DNA from: JAHDDW01 sp964648795
GTDB lineage: Bacteria; Actinomycetota; Acidimicrobiia; Acidimicrobiales; SZUA-35
Direction: 5' to 3'
NCBI GenBank assembly: GCA_964648795.1
Contig: CAZYMB010000006.1
Span: forward strand, 31,206 to 95,205
Length of the DNA stretch: 64,000 nt
In this document: positions 26,109-33,153 of the stretch, piece after piece
Layout of the letters: every line of letters starts with the position of its first letter
Position numbering within the stretch: the stretch's first letter is position 1
The notes under the pieces: model-generated
The model's input: the letters and a program-made list of their open reading frames with translations, nothing else
Told to the model about the DNA's origin: nothing
The model's database searches: none
Translations under genes and position numbers: made by a program

Positions 26109-26474
26109 CTATGCCAGTTCGAAATCTTCGCCTTCGATTGTGTCCAAGACAACTAAGGTCAAGTCTGTTGAGCCAAACGCTTCTACGACGCTGTATCGCA
26201 TATCGTCGACGCCACCGCCGCTTGCGATCACTATTTCGCTGGTGCCAAGTGTTGAAACTTCAGCAGCTAGGCCAAGGCCGCTTCACGTTTCACTCCTCGT
26301 CGGTGTCTCAAACATTGAGCTTGAGACACCAAGTGGCAAGTTAACATATAACTCGTCGGCTACCTGCCACCGTTTTTGAGCTCTAAATTGCTTAGTTTCT
26401 TCCCTGTCTTGCTGTGAAGGCATGATTTGACGAGCCAGTGCTGTGTTTGACAGTGTGTAGGTTAATGCTATTAA
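26109..26474 (-). pseudogene. protein remnant with in-frame TGA, cut by the gap
   Basis: From the gap edge the minus-strand frame reads LIALTYTLSNTALARQ (possibly the end of a signal peptide), then ~45 residues to FETPTRSET and TGA at 26283-26285. The same frame goes on as SGLGLAAEVSTLGTSEIVIA with a coherent acidic ending GEDFELA and TAG at 26109. One base change would restore a single protein of at least 120 residues. Family not recognised. A recoded TGA is an unlikely alternative, since TGA ends many genes here. Confidence 0.4.
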
Positions 26475-26574
26475 NNNNNNNNNNNNNNNNNNNNNNNNNN
26501 NNNNNNNNNNNNNNNNNNNNNNNNNNNNNNNNNNNNNNNNNNNNNNNNNNNNNNNNNNNNNNNNNNNNNNNNNN
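26475..26574. other. assembly gap (100 N)
   Basis: A run of exactly 100 N between a minus-strand remnant and a plus-strand fragment. Its real length and content are unknown. Confidence 0.95.
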
Positions 26575-26682
26575 CAGCGTGCAACTATTGTTCGGCAAGC
26601 TGACGACACCACCCAACTGGCTAGAACTAACGTTGGCCTCCTCAATTGGGGCATCAACCCAAATGCGACAATCAAAATCTGA
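26575..26682 (+). CDS. possible C-terminal fragment of an unknown protein
   Basis: Directly after the gap the plus strand reads 35 residues in one frame (starting QRATIVRQADD, ending NWGINPNATIKI) to TGA at 26680. The composition looks protein-like, but the start is lost in the gap and no family is recognised. From 26683 to 26850, before the sufC stop, I see nothing definite. Confidence 0.3.
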   Translation, partial: QRATIVRQADDTTQLARTNVGLLNWGINPNATIKI

Positions 26683-26850
26683 TTAACGCTCTCCGCAAAC
26701 AACTCAATCCCTTTAACAATCACATACCTAACTGGCTTGATTCCTTGCCTAAACCGCTATTAGCCCCCATCAGGCAATTGATGTTCAACAGATGCCCAAA
26801 CCTACTCATGATCACTGAGATAAATGTAATCAACTCTACTGCTAGTTCAA

Positions 26851-27564
26851 CTAGGCAGCGAACGCCGCATACCCAAACTCTTCTAGTTTCTCGGCGACTT
26901 CTGGGCCACCTGAGTGAACTATCTTGCCGCCAACCAACACGTGCACAAAGCCTGGCTTTAGCTCTTTAAGCAAACGGTTGTAATGAGTAATCGCAAGCAC
27001 CGAGGTGCCCTTGTCCTTAGCCAGCTCTGAAATTCGTTTCGCTACAGCGCTTAGTGAGTCAACATCTAGACCAGAGTCAATCTCATCCAAGATTGCTAAC
27101 TTCGGTTCTAGCTGAGTCATCTGAATTACCTCAGAGCGTTTCTGTTCGCCACCGCTAAGGTCAACGTTGAGGCCACGACTAAGTAGTGCAGTGTCATGCC
27201 CTAACGCATTAGCTTCTGTAACCAGAGACTCCTCGGTTACAGACTCACCCTTGGCGTGCGACAATAGCTGTGCCAAGTCAACCCCGGGGACTTCTGTTGG
27301 GTATTGCATAGCCAAGAACAATCCAGCTTGGCCACGCTCGGAAGTCGACATAGCTAGAACGTCTTTGCCATCTAGAGTGACTGTGCCACCTAACACTTGA
27401 TAACCACGCTTTCCCATAAGGGCATAAGACAGTGAAGACTTACCTGTACCGTTTGGGCCCATGAGGGCATGAATCTCACCAGAATTAATTGTTAGGTCTA
27501 AGCCATCGATTACGCGATTGGAGTCGACTTCAACTACTAGGTCCGAAATAACAAGCTCTGTCAT
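26851..27564 (-). CDS. sufC: Fe-S cluster assembly ATPase SufC (copy 2, with sufB-sufD)
   Basis: 237-residue ABC ATPase. Walker A GPNGTGKSS is at ~36-44 (Ser instead of the usual Thr after GKS), AMQYPTEVPGVDL, signature LSGGEQKRSEV (~136) and Walker B/D-loop LAILDEIDSGLDVD (~155). LAITHYNRLLKELKPGFVHVLVGGKIVHSGG is typical SufC. It is the last gene of the minus-strand block sufB ... sufD-Rieske-unknown-sufC. Clearly different in sequence from the copy at 20518, so not a recent duplicate or an assembly repeat. Confidence 0.93.
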   Translation of the reverse strand: MTELVISDLVVEVDSNRVIDGLDLTINSGEIHALMGPNGTGKSSLSYALMGKRGYQVLGGTVTLDGKDVLAMSTSERGQAGLFLAMQYPTEVPGVDLAQLLSHAKGESVTEESLVTEANALGHDTALLSRGLNVDLSGGEQKRSEVIQMTQLEPKLAILDEIDSGLDVDSLSAVAKRISELAKDKGTSVLAITHYNRLLKELKPGFVHVLVGGKIVHSGGPEVAEKLEEFGYAAFAA

Positions 27565-27602
27565 ACCGACCCAATCCTATAGGGACGACTACAAAACGGT
27601 GG

Positions 27603-28217
27603 CTATAAGGCTCTGCCGTTTTGGTGAATTTTGTCTTGTGGGCCCTTGGTTGGCTTTACAGCGTTAAACGACTTCTGCACAGCTGTCTTAGCGCTCTTTA
27701 ATTCAGCGGCAATCACTTTAGCTACCGCTATCATTTTCTCGAAAAGACGCCACATCATAGCGGGCCCAATACTTCGAGGGACCAATGTCGGAGCATTATA
27801 AGTCTGAGTCATAAGTTCGCTCACTGTAGTTGCCTGGCCACCAATTAAAACTGGATCGTTAGCTCCGAAACCGATTAGCGACTCTCGTAGATCTTCAATG
27901 CTGTCAGCTGCAGTAAACCGAACACGTATATAGTCTGTTTCATCTGAGTCCAGCTCAATACCGGCAGCATCAAACTTATTTCTCACAAGCTGATCTGCAT
28001 AAACATAATAGTTGAGCGATGCGATGTTCATAGCACCGACGAGACCTGTGGTTAGGGCAGACTCCCCTTCTGAAATGAACGTTGCCGCAACACCTAAGGT
28101 CAAATACATGTTCGTACTAAGCGTTAGTCCATCGGGGCCTGAAAACGAAAAGTTATCGAACACCAGATCAGCCCTGGATCGACTCTCTCTCAAACTATAT
28201 TTTTTTGCATCCGCCAT
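27603..28217 (-). CDS. hypothetical protein between Rieske ferredoxin and sufC
   Basis: 204 residues, no signature recognised. A hydrophobic stretch LTLGVAATFISEGESALTTGLVGAMNIASLNYYVYADQLV (~38-78) could be one or two weak membrane helices, and a basic Lys-rich tail ends the protein (KTAVQKSFNAVKPTKGPQ). It starts behind a TATACT box at exactly six bases, so it has its own predicted promoter even though it lies within the suf block. A link to Fe-S assembly is only positional. Confidence 0.6.
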   Translation of the reverse strand: MADAKKYSLRESRSRADLVFDNFSFSGPDGLTLSTNMYLTLGVAATFISEGESALTTGLVGAMNIASLNYYVYADQLVRNKFDAAGIELDSDETDYIRVRFTAADSIEDLRESLIGFGANDPVLIGGQATTVSELMTQTYNAPTLVPRSIGPAMMWRLFEKMIAVAKVIAAELKSAKTAVQKSFNAVKPTKGPQDKIHQNGRAL

Positions 28218-28223
28218 ACCTTA

Positions 28224-28229
28224 AGTATA
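28224..28229 (-). promoter_or_regulatory. TATACT -10 box, leaderless start of the 204-residue gene
   Basis: TATACT, six bases (TAAGGT), then ATG at 28217. Confidence 0.55.
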
Positions 28230-28287
28230 CCAGATGTCCGAATTCCCCTGCCTAGCCCATTTGACCTAGTTAAACGTGTAAAAGTAT

Positions 28288-28608
28288 CTAACTGACTTCG
28301 ATTTGGACAATACCGTCAACAACAGTAGTCACATAGCAGCCAACTGGTTTAGTTGCCGGAAGGCTCTGAGGTGTACCATCAAGTAACGAGAATAGCGCAC
28401 CGTGTTGTGGGCACTCGATAGTCATCTCATCCAAGTCAGTTTCGCCTTCAGACAAAGAAAAATCAGCGTGAGAACACGTGTCATCTACAACTTTTGCTTC
28501 AGTCTCAGAAATGCGAACAACTGCCAAGCGAAGCTCGGGTGTTTCGATATCTACGCACTTAGATTCGCCAACTTCAATGTCAGTTAATTTGCAAACTTCT
28601 AATTTCAC
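28288..28608 (-). CDS. Rieske-type [2Fe-2S] ferredoxin
   Basis: 106 residues with both cluster-binding halves: C45-x-H47 (DDTCSHADFSL) and C66-x2-H69 (IECPQHGALFSL). This is the soluble non-heme dioxygenase-ferredoxin type, as found in many actinobacterial suf operons between sufD and sufC. It may serve as an electron donor in cluster assembly. The start overlaps the sufD stop by four bases, so it is co-translated with sufD. Confidence 0.92.
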   Translation of the reverse strand: MKLEVCKLTDIEVGESKCVDIETPELRLAVVRISETEAKVVDDTCSHADFSLSEGETDLDEMTIECPQHGALFSLLDGTPQSLPATKPVGCYVTTVVDGIVQIEVS

Positions 28609-29807
28609 GACGCCTGCTTCCTTATTTGATGGTCCACGATTTCTTGAACACGACGCTTAGCCATCGAATTACTTAACTTAGAAACAACATCAGCCAGAAA
28701 CCCTCGAACAATTGCTTCATCGGCGACCTCAGGACTTAGGCCACGAGACTGCAAGTAGAACTGTTGATCATAATCGACAGGCGAAACAGTCGAAGCATGA
28801 CTACAAGCAACCTCGTTGTTATTGATCTCCAAGTTAGGAACAGAATGAGCCCAAGCATCATCTGAAAGCGACAAAGTCTTATTCTCTTGCACGGCGTTAG
28901 TCCCGGCGCCAGACTCGTGAATCTTCACAACACCTGAATAAATAGACTTTGATTGACCATCGATAACGTTACGGAACAACAAGTCACTGGTTGTGTCCTT
29001 AGCTTCATGGTGGACAAGGACTCGATGGTCACTTGACTGTGTTGAAGTCAAATAACTTGGCGAAACCATCTTAAAGCTACACCCTCTACCTGAGAGATGG
29101 GCAACTGTCGCAAAACGAGAAAGCTCGGTGTCGCCACCAACTACTTCGACTGTGCTTTGGGCTTGTGAGCCAACCGTTGTTTCTATCTGACCAACCAGCG
29201 AAGACCCAGCACCCTGCGATGCAATGGCAACTACAGCGTTTGACCTAGTACCTACGTTCGTCAGCACTTTAGGCAAACACATAGAACTTGGTTCGGCAAC
29301 TATCTCAATAGAAACCGAAGAAGAAACTCCGTCAGCAGTGTTAATTTGAATTAGTGGTGCAGCCACTGTGCCTTTGGTTATTGCGACATGAATTGATATT
29401 TCTGTGTCTGCAGAGATATCAATAACAACCTCATAGGGCGTTAGTGCAGTTGCAGCCGCAGAAAAGAAATCCACACCGTTACCTTGTGGCGAACTGGTTT
29501 GGACAGACCACGCATCAGAAGAACTTTCAGCACCGACTACTAGCCAGCCATCAACAATTACTAGGTCTGCCTCAGATTTAACTTGTACCTCTGGCTTAGC
29601 GGCAGTTAAATCGAATGAATCAAAATCGGTGTCCTCGACGTCTGTATAACGCCATAGTTCTTCGGTAGAGCTTGGCAAACCAAGTGACTTGGCATTAGAA
29701 ATGGCTTCTCCCCGGGTTTTCGCCCAATCGAGGGATTCTATTCTGTCTAAAAGGTCCGTTAACACAGCCTTCAATCTATAGGCAACTAGCTCCCGAATGG
29801 CCACCAA
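28605..29807 (-). CDS. sufD: Fe-S cluster assembly protein SufD
   Basis: SufBD-fold scaffold subunit. The C-terminal core is recognisable: ATVAHLSGRGCSFKMVSPSYL, VLVHHEAKDTTSDLLFRNVIDGQSKSIYSGVVKIHESGAGTNAVQENKTLSLSD, and NLEINNNEVACSHASTVSPVDYDQQFYLQSRGL with the conserved Cys-Ser-His. The N-terminus has the SSTEELWRYTDV motif (~45-57). 400 residues, usual length. The GTG start overlaps the upstream Cys4 gene by 22 bases; a later GTG is possible. Confidence 0.93.
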   Translation of the reverse strand: MVAIRELVAYRLKAVLTDLLDRIESLDWAKTRGEAISNAKSLGLPSSTEELWRYTDVEDTDFDSFDLTAAKPEVQVKSEADLVIVDGWLVVGAESSSDAWSVQTSSPQGNGVDFFSAAATALTPYEVVIDISADTEISIHVAITKGTVAAPLIQINTADGVSSSVSIEIVAEPSSMCLPKVLTNVGTRSNAVVAIASQGAGSSLVGQIETTVGSQAQSTVEVVGGDTELSRFATVAHLSGRGCSFKMVSPSYLTSTQSSDHRVLVHHEAKDTTSDLLFRNVIDGQSKSIYSGVVKIHESGAGTNAVQENKTLSLSDDAWAHSVPNLEINNNEVACSHASTVSPVDYDQQFYLQSRGLSPEVADEAIVRGFLADVVSKLSNSMAKRRVQEIVDHQIRKQAS

Positions 29808-30136
29808 CGGCGACGTTTTGGCTTGTTTGCCTCAGCCTGGGTTGGAATATCAGAATCCACCTCATGGGCAACCGAATTAATAATCTCCTCAGCCAAATCT
29901 AGAAGCTCCGCTACACCCTCACTCGAACCGACACTATCTGGCTCATCTGGAGTGGATGGAGTAACAAGTGAACCATGACGCCAGTTAACGTCAGCCAAGC
30001 GGGGTTCAAAAAAAACACAGTCATCTGGGCAGCGCCACGGCGCCTCCGGGGCGTTGTCAACAGCACACTTACGTACAGTATCGCCACTTTGATAAGTACG
30101 AGTCTGATAATGCTTACAATCTGAACGCATAGGCAT
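29786..30136 (-). CDS. four-cysteine small protein in the suf block, unknown
   Basis: 116 residues from ATG at 30136. That start is preferred because TATTGT lies seven bases upstream; a longer frame from GTG at 30202 adds 22 unlike residues. Four cysteines cluster in the N-terminal 40 residues: C7 (SDCKHY), C24 (RKCAVD), C36 and C40 (WRCPDDC). The set suits a zinc or Fe-S site. The C-terminal half is acidic, then ends in a basic, Trp-rich tail (KPKRRRWWPFGS) that could touch membrane or nucleic acid. Placed directly before sufD. Confidence 0.65.
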   Translation of the reverse strand: MPMRSDCKHYQTRTYQSGDTVRKCAVDNAPEAPWRCPDDCVFFEPRLADVNWRHGSLVTPSTPDEPDSVGSSEGVAELLDLAEEIINSVAHEVDSDIPTQAEANKPKRRRWWPFGS

Positions 30137-30143
30137 AGTAAAT

Positions 30144-30149
30144 ACAATA
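30144..30149 (-). promoter_or_regulatory. TATTGT -10 box, leaderless start of the four-cysteine gene
   Basis: TATTGT, seven bases, then ATG at 30136. It would drive the four-cysteine gene, sufD and the Rieske gene separately from sufB. Confidence 0.4.
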
Positions 30150-30233
30150 ACCGGCAAAGTCGCGACATTATTGCCCTCAATGCCAAATACTCGCCTCAGC
30201 ACAAGATTTGTTGCTATTATTGGGCCCGCTCGT

Positions 30234-30244
30234 ACGGTTACCGT
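30234..30244. promoter_or_regulatory. palindrome ACGGTTACCGT before the 62-aa gene
   Basis: An 11-bp perfect palindrome (5-bp arms, one central base) 28 bases upstream of the ATG at 30272, in the probable promoter region between two divergent genes. Operator candidate only. Confidence 0.3.
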
Positions 30245-30271
30245 CTGAGCTCTTATATAAGGAGAAACACA

Positions 30272-30460
30272 ATGGGAATCATGGATAATATTCCAGGAGC
30301 CGACAAGATCAAAGATGCTGCAGAAGGCATTATGGACAAAGTTCCAGACCTTCCAGGCGACATCGATGACAAAATCAAGGACGCTGTTGGTGGAGTGACT
30401 GGCTCAGCTGAAGACGCTGCAGAAGGTGCCGCTGACGCTGCTGAAGAAGCTACCGAATAA
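30272..30460 (+). CDS. small acidic Ala/Asp-rich helical protein (62 aa)
   Basis: Reads MGIMDNIPGADKIKDAAEGI and goes on with repeating K-D-A and A-E/D-A units, giving amphipathic helices that end in an Ala/Glu-rich tail. A strong ribosome site (AAGGAG, 7 bases before ATG) and a strong terminator after it show it is a real, well-expressed gene. It resembles actinobacterial small proteins of the MT0933/Rv0909 antitoxin-like type, but no toxin gene is adjacent, so that label is weak. It lies on the opposite strand inside the suf block. Confidence 0.65.
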   Translation: MGIMDNIPGADKIKDAAEGIMDKVPDLPGDIDDKIKDAVGGVTGSAEDAAEGAADAAEEATE

Positions 30461-30490
30461 CGCCGGTTTCGCCTTTGGCGAAGCCCTAAC

Positions 30491-30513
30491 CTAGTTTGGT
30501 CCAGCCAAACTAG
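30491..30513. repeat. perfect 9-bp hairpin after the 62-aa gene
   Basis: CTAGTTTGG (30491-30499) and CCAAACTAG (30505-30513) pair fully around a 5-base loop. No T-run follows, so it is not a terminator by itself. It may protect the mRNA end or help the terminator 20 bases on. Confidence 0.5.
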
Positions 30514-30532
30514 ACGTTAATCAACTAAAGAG

Positions 30533-30568
30533 CCTCGGTGCGCAAGCACCGGGGTCTTTTAGTTTTTG
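30533..30568 (+). terminator. intrinsic terminator of the 62-aa gene
   Basis: CCTCGGTGC (30533-30541), a GCAA tetraloop and GCACCGGGG form a 9-bp stem with one G-U pair, followed by TCTTTTAGTTTTT. It stands in the convergent gap before the Nudix stop at 30571. Confidence 0.85.
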
Positions 30569-30570
30569 CT

Positions 30571-31032
30571 CTAGCTAAACAGCTTCATATCAAGCCCAAG
30601 CAGCTCGAGGCCCTCTTCGACTGACACCCAGTCGAGGCTCATGATCTCGTGATTCTCGGTGATTTCTGGTTTAGAACTTATTGTCACCTTTATATAGACG
30701 TTGCTAGTTGGTAACCCGGCCAGGCTATACCGAACAGGCTCCGGCGTCAGTAGCTCTACATCAGTTGCCATGGACCGGTTGAAGCCAAGTTCTTCACCAA
30801 GCTCACGAAGTCCGGCTTCAACGCCTGTCTCTCCTTGGTCGACTCCCCCGCCGGGCACAGTCCAGCTGTTCGGGCCTAGCCAGTTCTTCGTTAACAAAAG
30901 CTCAGGTTCCGAGCCATCTTGTTCGACAACCAAAAGTACATTTGCTCGGACTCTGAACTTTACATACACCCAAAGCAGTGGCCAAAATAGATAGAACGCA
31001 ATTGTTCCAACTAACTTGGGCGTACCGAACAC
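30571..31032 (-). CDS. Nudix hydrolase with N-terminal membrane segment
   Basis: A full Nudix box GX5EX7REUXEEXGU is present: GGVDQGETGVEAGLRELGEELGF (~68-92), preceded by WTVPGG. Family members hydrolyse nucleoside diphosphates linked to another group; the substrate here is unknown. A hydrophobic helix near the N-terminus (VGTIAFYLFWPLLWVYVKF) suggests membrane attachment. The start is uncertain: GTG at 31032, five bases after the sufB stop, is preferred over an ATG at 31083 that would overlap sufB by 46 bases. Confidence 0.85.
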   Translation of the reverse strand: MFGTPKLVGTIAFYLFWPLLWVYVKFRVRANVLLVVEQDGSEPELLLTKNWLGPNSWTVPGGGVDQGETGVEAGLRELGEELGFNRSMATDVELLTPEPVRYSLAGLPTSNVYIKVTISSKPEITENHEIMSLDWVSVEEGLELLGLDMKLFS

Positions 31033-31037
31033 TGCGG

Positions 31038-32441
31038 TTACCCGACAGAGCCTTCCATTTGCAGCTCGATCAGACGGCTCCACTCAACAGCGTATTCCAT
31101 TGGCAGCGTACGAGTGATTGGCTCGATAAAGCCATTAACCACCATCGATAGCGCTTGTGACTCACTTAGGCCACGACTCATCAAATAATACATCTGGTCA
31201 TCGGCGACTTTAGAAACAGTTGCTTCGTGGCCAATCTCTGCGTCTTTAGGACCGATCTCCATGTAAGGGTAGGTATCACTCACCGATTCGTCATCCAAAA
31301 TTAGAGCATCGCACTGGACGTGGCTCTTACAACCATAAGCTCCGTCTTCGACACGAACCAAGCCACGGTAGCTTGAACGGCCACCGGCAGACGAAATCGA
31401 TTTAGACACAATCTTTGATGTTGTTTCTGGTGCGGCGTGCACCATCTTTGCCCCAGTGTCTTGATGTTGGCCGTCGCCTGCGTAAGCCACAGACAAAACT
31501 TCACCTGATGCTTTTGGACCCATCAACCAGACGGCCGGATACTTCATAGTTAGGCGGCTACCGATGTTGCCGTCAATCCATTCCATGTGACCTTCAGCTT
31601 CAACCAAAGCACGCTTGGTAACAAGATTGAATACGTTGTTAGACCAGTTCTGAATAGTTGTGTAAGTAACGTGGGCGTTCTCTTTAACGACGATTTCAAC
31701 CACAGCAGAGTGCAACGAGTCGGAAGTATAAACCGGAGCCGAGCAGCCCTCGATGTAGTGAACTTTCGAGCCTTCATCAGCGATAATAAGGGTGCGCTCA
31801 AATTGACCCATGTTCTCGGCGTTGATGCGGAAGTATGCCTGAAGTGGCATTTCAACTTCGACCCCAGGTGGAACATAGATAAACGACCCACCCGACCAAA
31901 CAGAAGTATTTAGTGAAGAGAACTTGTTGTCGTTCATCGGGATGACTTTGCCAAAGTATTGCTTAACTAACTCTGGGTATTCACGCAGCGCTGTATCCAT
32001 ATCGCAGAAAATAACGCCCTGCTTCTCAAGGTCTTCACGGTTGCGGTGGAACACAACTTCAGACTCATACTGAGCGGTTACACCAGCTAAGTATTTACGT
32101 TCGGCTTCAGGGATGCCAAGCTTTTCGTAAGTGTCTTTGATTGCGTCTGGAAGATCTTGCCAGTCATCAACCTGGTCTTCGGTTGGCTTAATGTAGTAGT
32201 AGATATCGTCGAAGTAAATCTCTGACATATCACCACCCCAAGTAGGCATTGGGCGCTTCTCGAATTGAGTCAAGGCCTTTAGACGTTTCTTGAGCATCCA
32301 GTCAGGCTCGCCCTTCATCCAAGACATCTCTTTAACAATGTCTGTATTAAGACCCTTCTTTGGCTTAAACACGTAGTCTTCGGCGTCGCTCCAACCAAGT
32401 GAATATTTATCTAGATTAAGACCTTCAGGCGTAACTGTCAT
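31038..32441 (-). CDS. sufB: Fe-S cluster assembly protein SufB
   Basis: 467 residues, usual length. Conserved SufB blocks are visible: [133 protein letters not shown] and the final [23 protein letters not shown]. SufB forms the scaffold with SufC and SufD on which new clusters are built. It is separated from sufD by the Nudix gene and an opposite-strand small gene, an unusual order. No sufR-type repressor gene is beside it. Confidence 0.96.
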   Translation of the reverse strand: MTVTPEGLNLDKYSLGWSDAEDYVFKPKKGLNTDIVKEMSWMKGEPDWMLKKRLKALTQFEKRPMPTWGGDMSEIYFDDIYYYIKPTEDQVDDWQDLPDAIKDTYEKLGIPEAERKYLAGVTAQYESEVVFHRNREDLEKQGVIFCDMDTALREYPELVKQYFGKVIPMNDNKFSSLNTSVWSGGSFIYVPPGVEVEMPLQAYFRINAENMGQFERTLIIADEGSKVHYIEGCSAPVYTSDSLHSAVVEIVVKENAHVTYTTIQNWSNNVFNLVTKRALVEAEGHMEWIDGNIGSRLTMKYPAVWLMGPKASGEVLSVAYAGDGQHQDTGAKMVHAAPETTSKIVSKSISSAGGRSSYRGLVRVEDGAYGCKSHVQCDALILDDESVSDTYPYMEIGPKDAEIGHEATVSKVADDQMYYLMSRGLSESQALSMVVNGFIEPITRTLPMEYAVEWSRLIELQMEGSVG

Positions 32442-32543
32442 ATGGTTAAGAGTCTACTCACGTAACACCCTCGTGCCTAGGGAAAACCTTGCAATTAGGG
32501 CTATAACTGGAATTTAAGACAAAGCCAGCGATTTGAACTACTA

Positions 32544-32625
32544 GGCCAAACAACCCAATACCAGTAGGGGTGAATACCATTCACCTAGGCCATCTGGTAA
32601 TGATAGAACCAACAGCAAAACAAGG
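32544..32625 (+). ncRNA. conserved structured leader, copy A
   Basis: 82 bases that recur at 32889-32970 with no indel and 73 of 82 identities. It can fold: outer stem TACCAG/CTGGTA (32559-32564 with 32594-32599), inner hairpin GGTGAAT/ATTCACC (32569-32575 with 32579-32585) extended by TA/TA past a GG bulge. It ends in an AAGGGG ribosome site before a short peptide gene. The layout is that of a cis-acting 5' leader, such as a riboswitch or attenuator-like element. No known class was recognised. Confidence 0.6.
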
Positions 32626-32636
32626 GGATTGTTGAA

Positions 32637-32810
32637 ATGGAAGAATACAAATCAAACTCATACACATCTCGATATGGAATCACTACTTCATGTCGACGCG
32701 TAGGCGACGGCGTTCATCGTGACTCAGGCTATATGTGTACAACAAACAGTTATGGAGTAAAGCCGTTCTATATGGAGAACAACGGATATAAAACGTCTTT
32801 CAATCTCTAA
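32637..32810 (+). CDS. short Cys/Tyr-containing peptide A (57 aa)
   Basis: Begins MEEYKSNSYTSRYGITTSCR and ends YKTSFNL. Hydrophilic, rich in Tyr, Ser, Thr and Asn, with two Cys (C19, C34) and no signal peptide or membrane helix. The ribosome site AAGGGG lies ten bases before the ATG. It shares the loose pattern [ST]CR-x14-16-C-x8-9-[FW]Y with peptide B in the next module (here SCR, C34, FY44-45). No family recognised. Its own leader and terminator make it an independent transcription unit. Confidence 0.6.
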   Translation: MEEYKSNSYTSRYGITTSCRRVGDGVHRDSGYMCTTNSYGVKPFYMENNGYKTSFNL

Positions 32811-32844
32811 ACTTGGCAAGCAAGGCAAATTGATTGAATACTTT

Positions 32845-32878
32845 GAGGCTGCCTGTTTGGGCGGCCTCTTTACTTTTT
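32845..32878 (+). terminator. intrinsic terminator of module A
   Basis: GAGGCTGCC (32845-32853), six-base loop, GGCGGCCTC (32860-32868), then TTTACTTTTT. The stem is repeated exactly at 33164-33187. Confidence 0.9.
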
Positions 32879-32894
32879 GGCCGGGATCGGCCAA
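32877..32894. repeat. 7-bp hairpin at the junction of modules A and B
   Basis: TTGGCCG (32877-32883) and CGGCCAA (32888-32894) pair around GGAT. The right arm is the first six bases of leader B, so it may mark the junction or change the fold of leader B on read-through. Confidence 0.45.
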
Positions 32895-32970
32895 GCAACC
32901 CAATACCAGTAGGGGTGAATACTAATCACCTAATCCATCTGGTAACAATAGAACTAACGGCAAAACAAGG
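32889..32970 (+). ncRNA. conserved structured leader, copy B
   Basis: Second copy of the 82-base element (89 percent identical to copy A). The outer TACCAG/CTGGTA stem is unchanged; the inner stem is reduced to GGTGA/TCACC. It ends in AAGGAG, eight bases before the ATG of peptide B. Conservation of leader and terminator around divergent peptides suggests that the flanks, and hence the regulation, are under stronger constraint. Confidence 0.6.
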
Positions 32971-32978
32971 AGCTAAAA

Positions 32979-33125
32979 ATGACCTGCAGATACACCCAAA
33001 GAGGGCCTCTAAACGGCGGATATTTAGAAAAACGATGTCTGTACTCTGGACAAACTTCACACTGGTACACAGCAAGCTTGACACGAACGTATGCACCGGC
33101 ACCGAACCGAAACCTGTATCGATAA
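32979..33125 (+). CDS. short Cys/Tyr-containing peptide B (48 aa)
   Basis: Begins MTCRYTQRGPLNGGYLEKRC and ends PNRNLYR. Basic, Tyr-rich, two Cys (C3, C20), then WY at 29-30; compare TCR ... C ... WY with SCR ... C ... FY in peptide A. No signal peptide or hydrophobic segment. AAGGAG ribosome site. Not a known family to me. A modified or secreted peptide, an RNA- or metal-binding mini-protein, or a leader-controlled sensor peptide are all possible. Confidence 0.6.
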   Translation: MTCRYTQRGPLNGGYLEKRCLYSGQTSHWYTASLTRTYAPAPNRNLYR

Positions 33126-33153
33126 CTAAATAGTCAAACTATTTACAAAACAT

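Noticed and set aside
26111..26379. Plus-strand frames rich in Arg and Ser across the remnant
   Set aside because: Composition is not protein-like, and the minus-strand frame gives coherent protein sequence.
23243..26474. TGA recoding (stop codon reassignment or selenocysteine) as a general feature
   Set aside because: TGA ends several intact genes here (for example sufU, sufC at 21270 and ccmD), so it is not reassigned. No SECIS-like hairpin was apparent after either in-frame TGA. Decay or sequence error is simpler.
32544..32970. Repeated leaders as a CRISPR array or a transposon end
   Set aside because: Only two copies, 345 bp apart, each followed by a coding frame and terminator. No spacers of equal length, no cas genes, no transposase and no terminal inverted repeats.
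32834..33133. A 99-codon plus-strand frame spanning terminator A and leader B
   Set aside because: It runs through a terminator and the repeated leader and is out of frame with peptide B, which has its own ribosome site.
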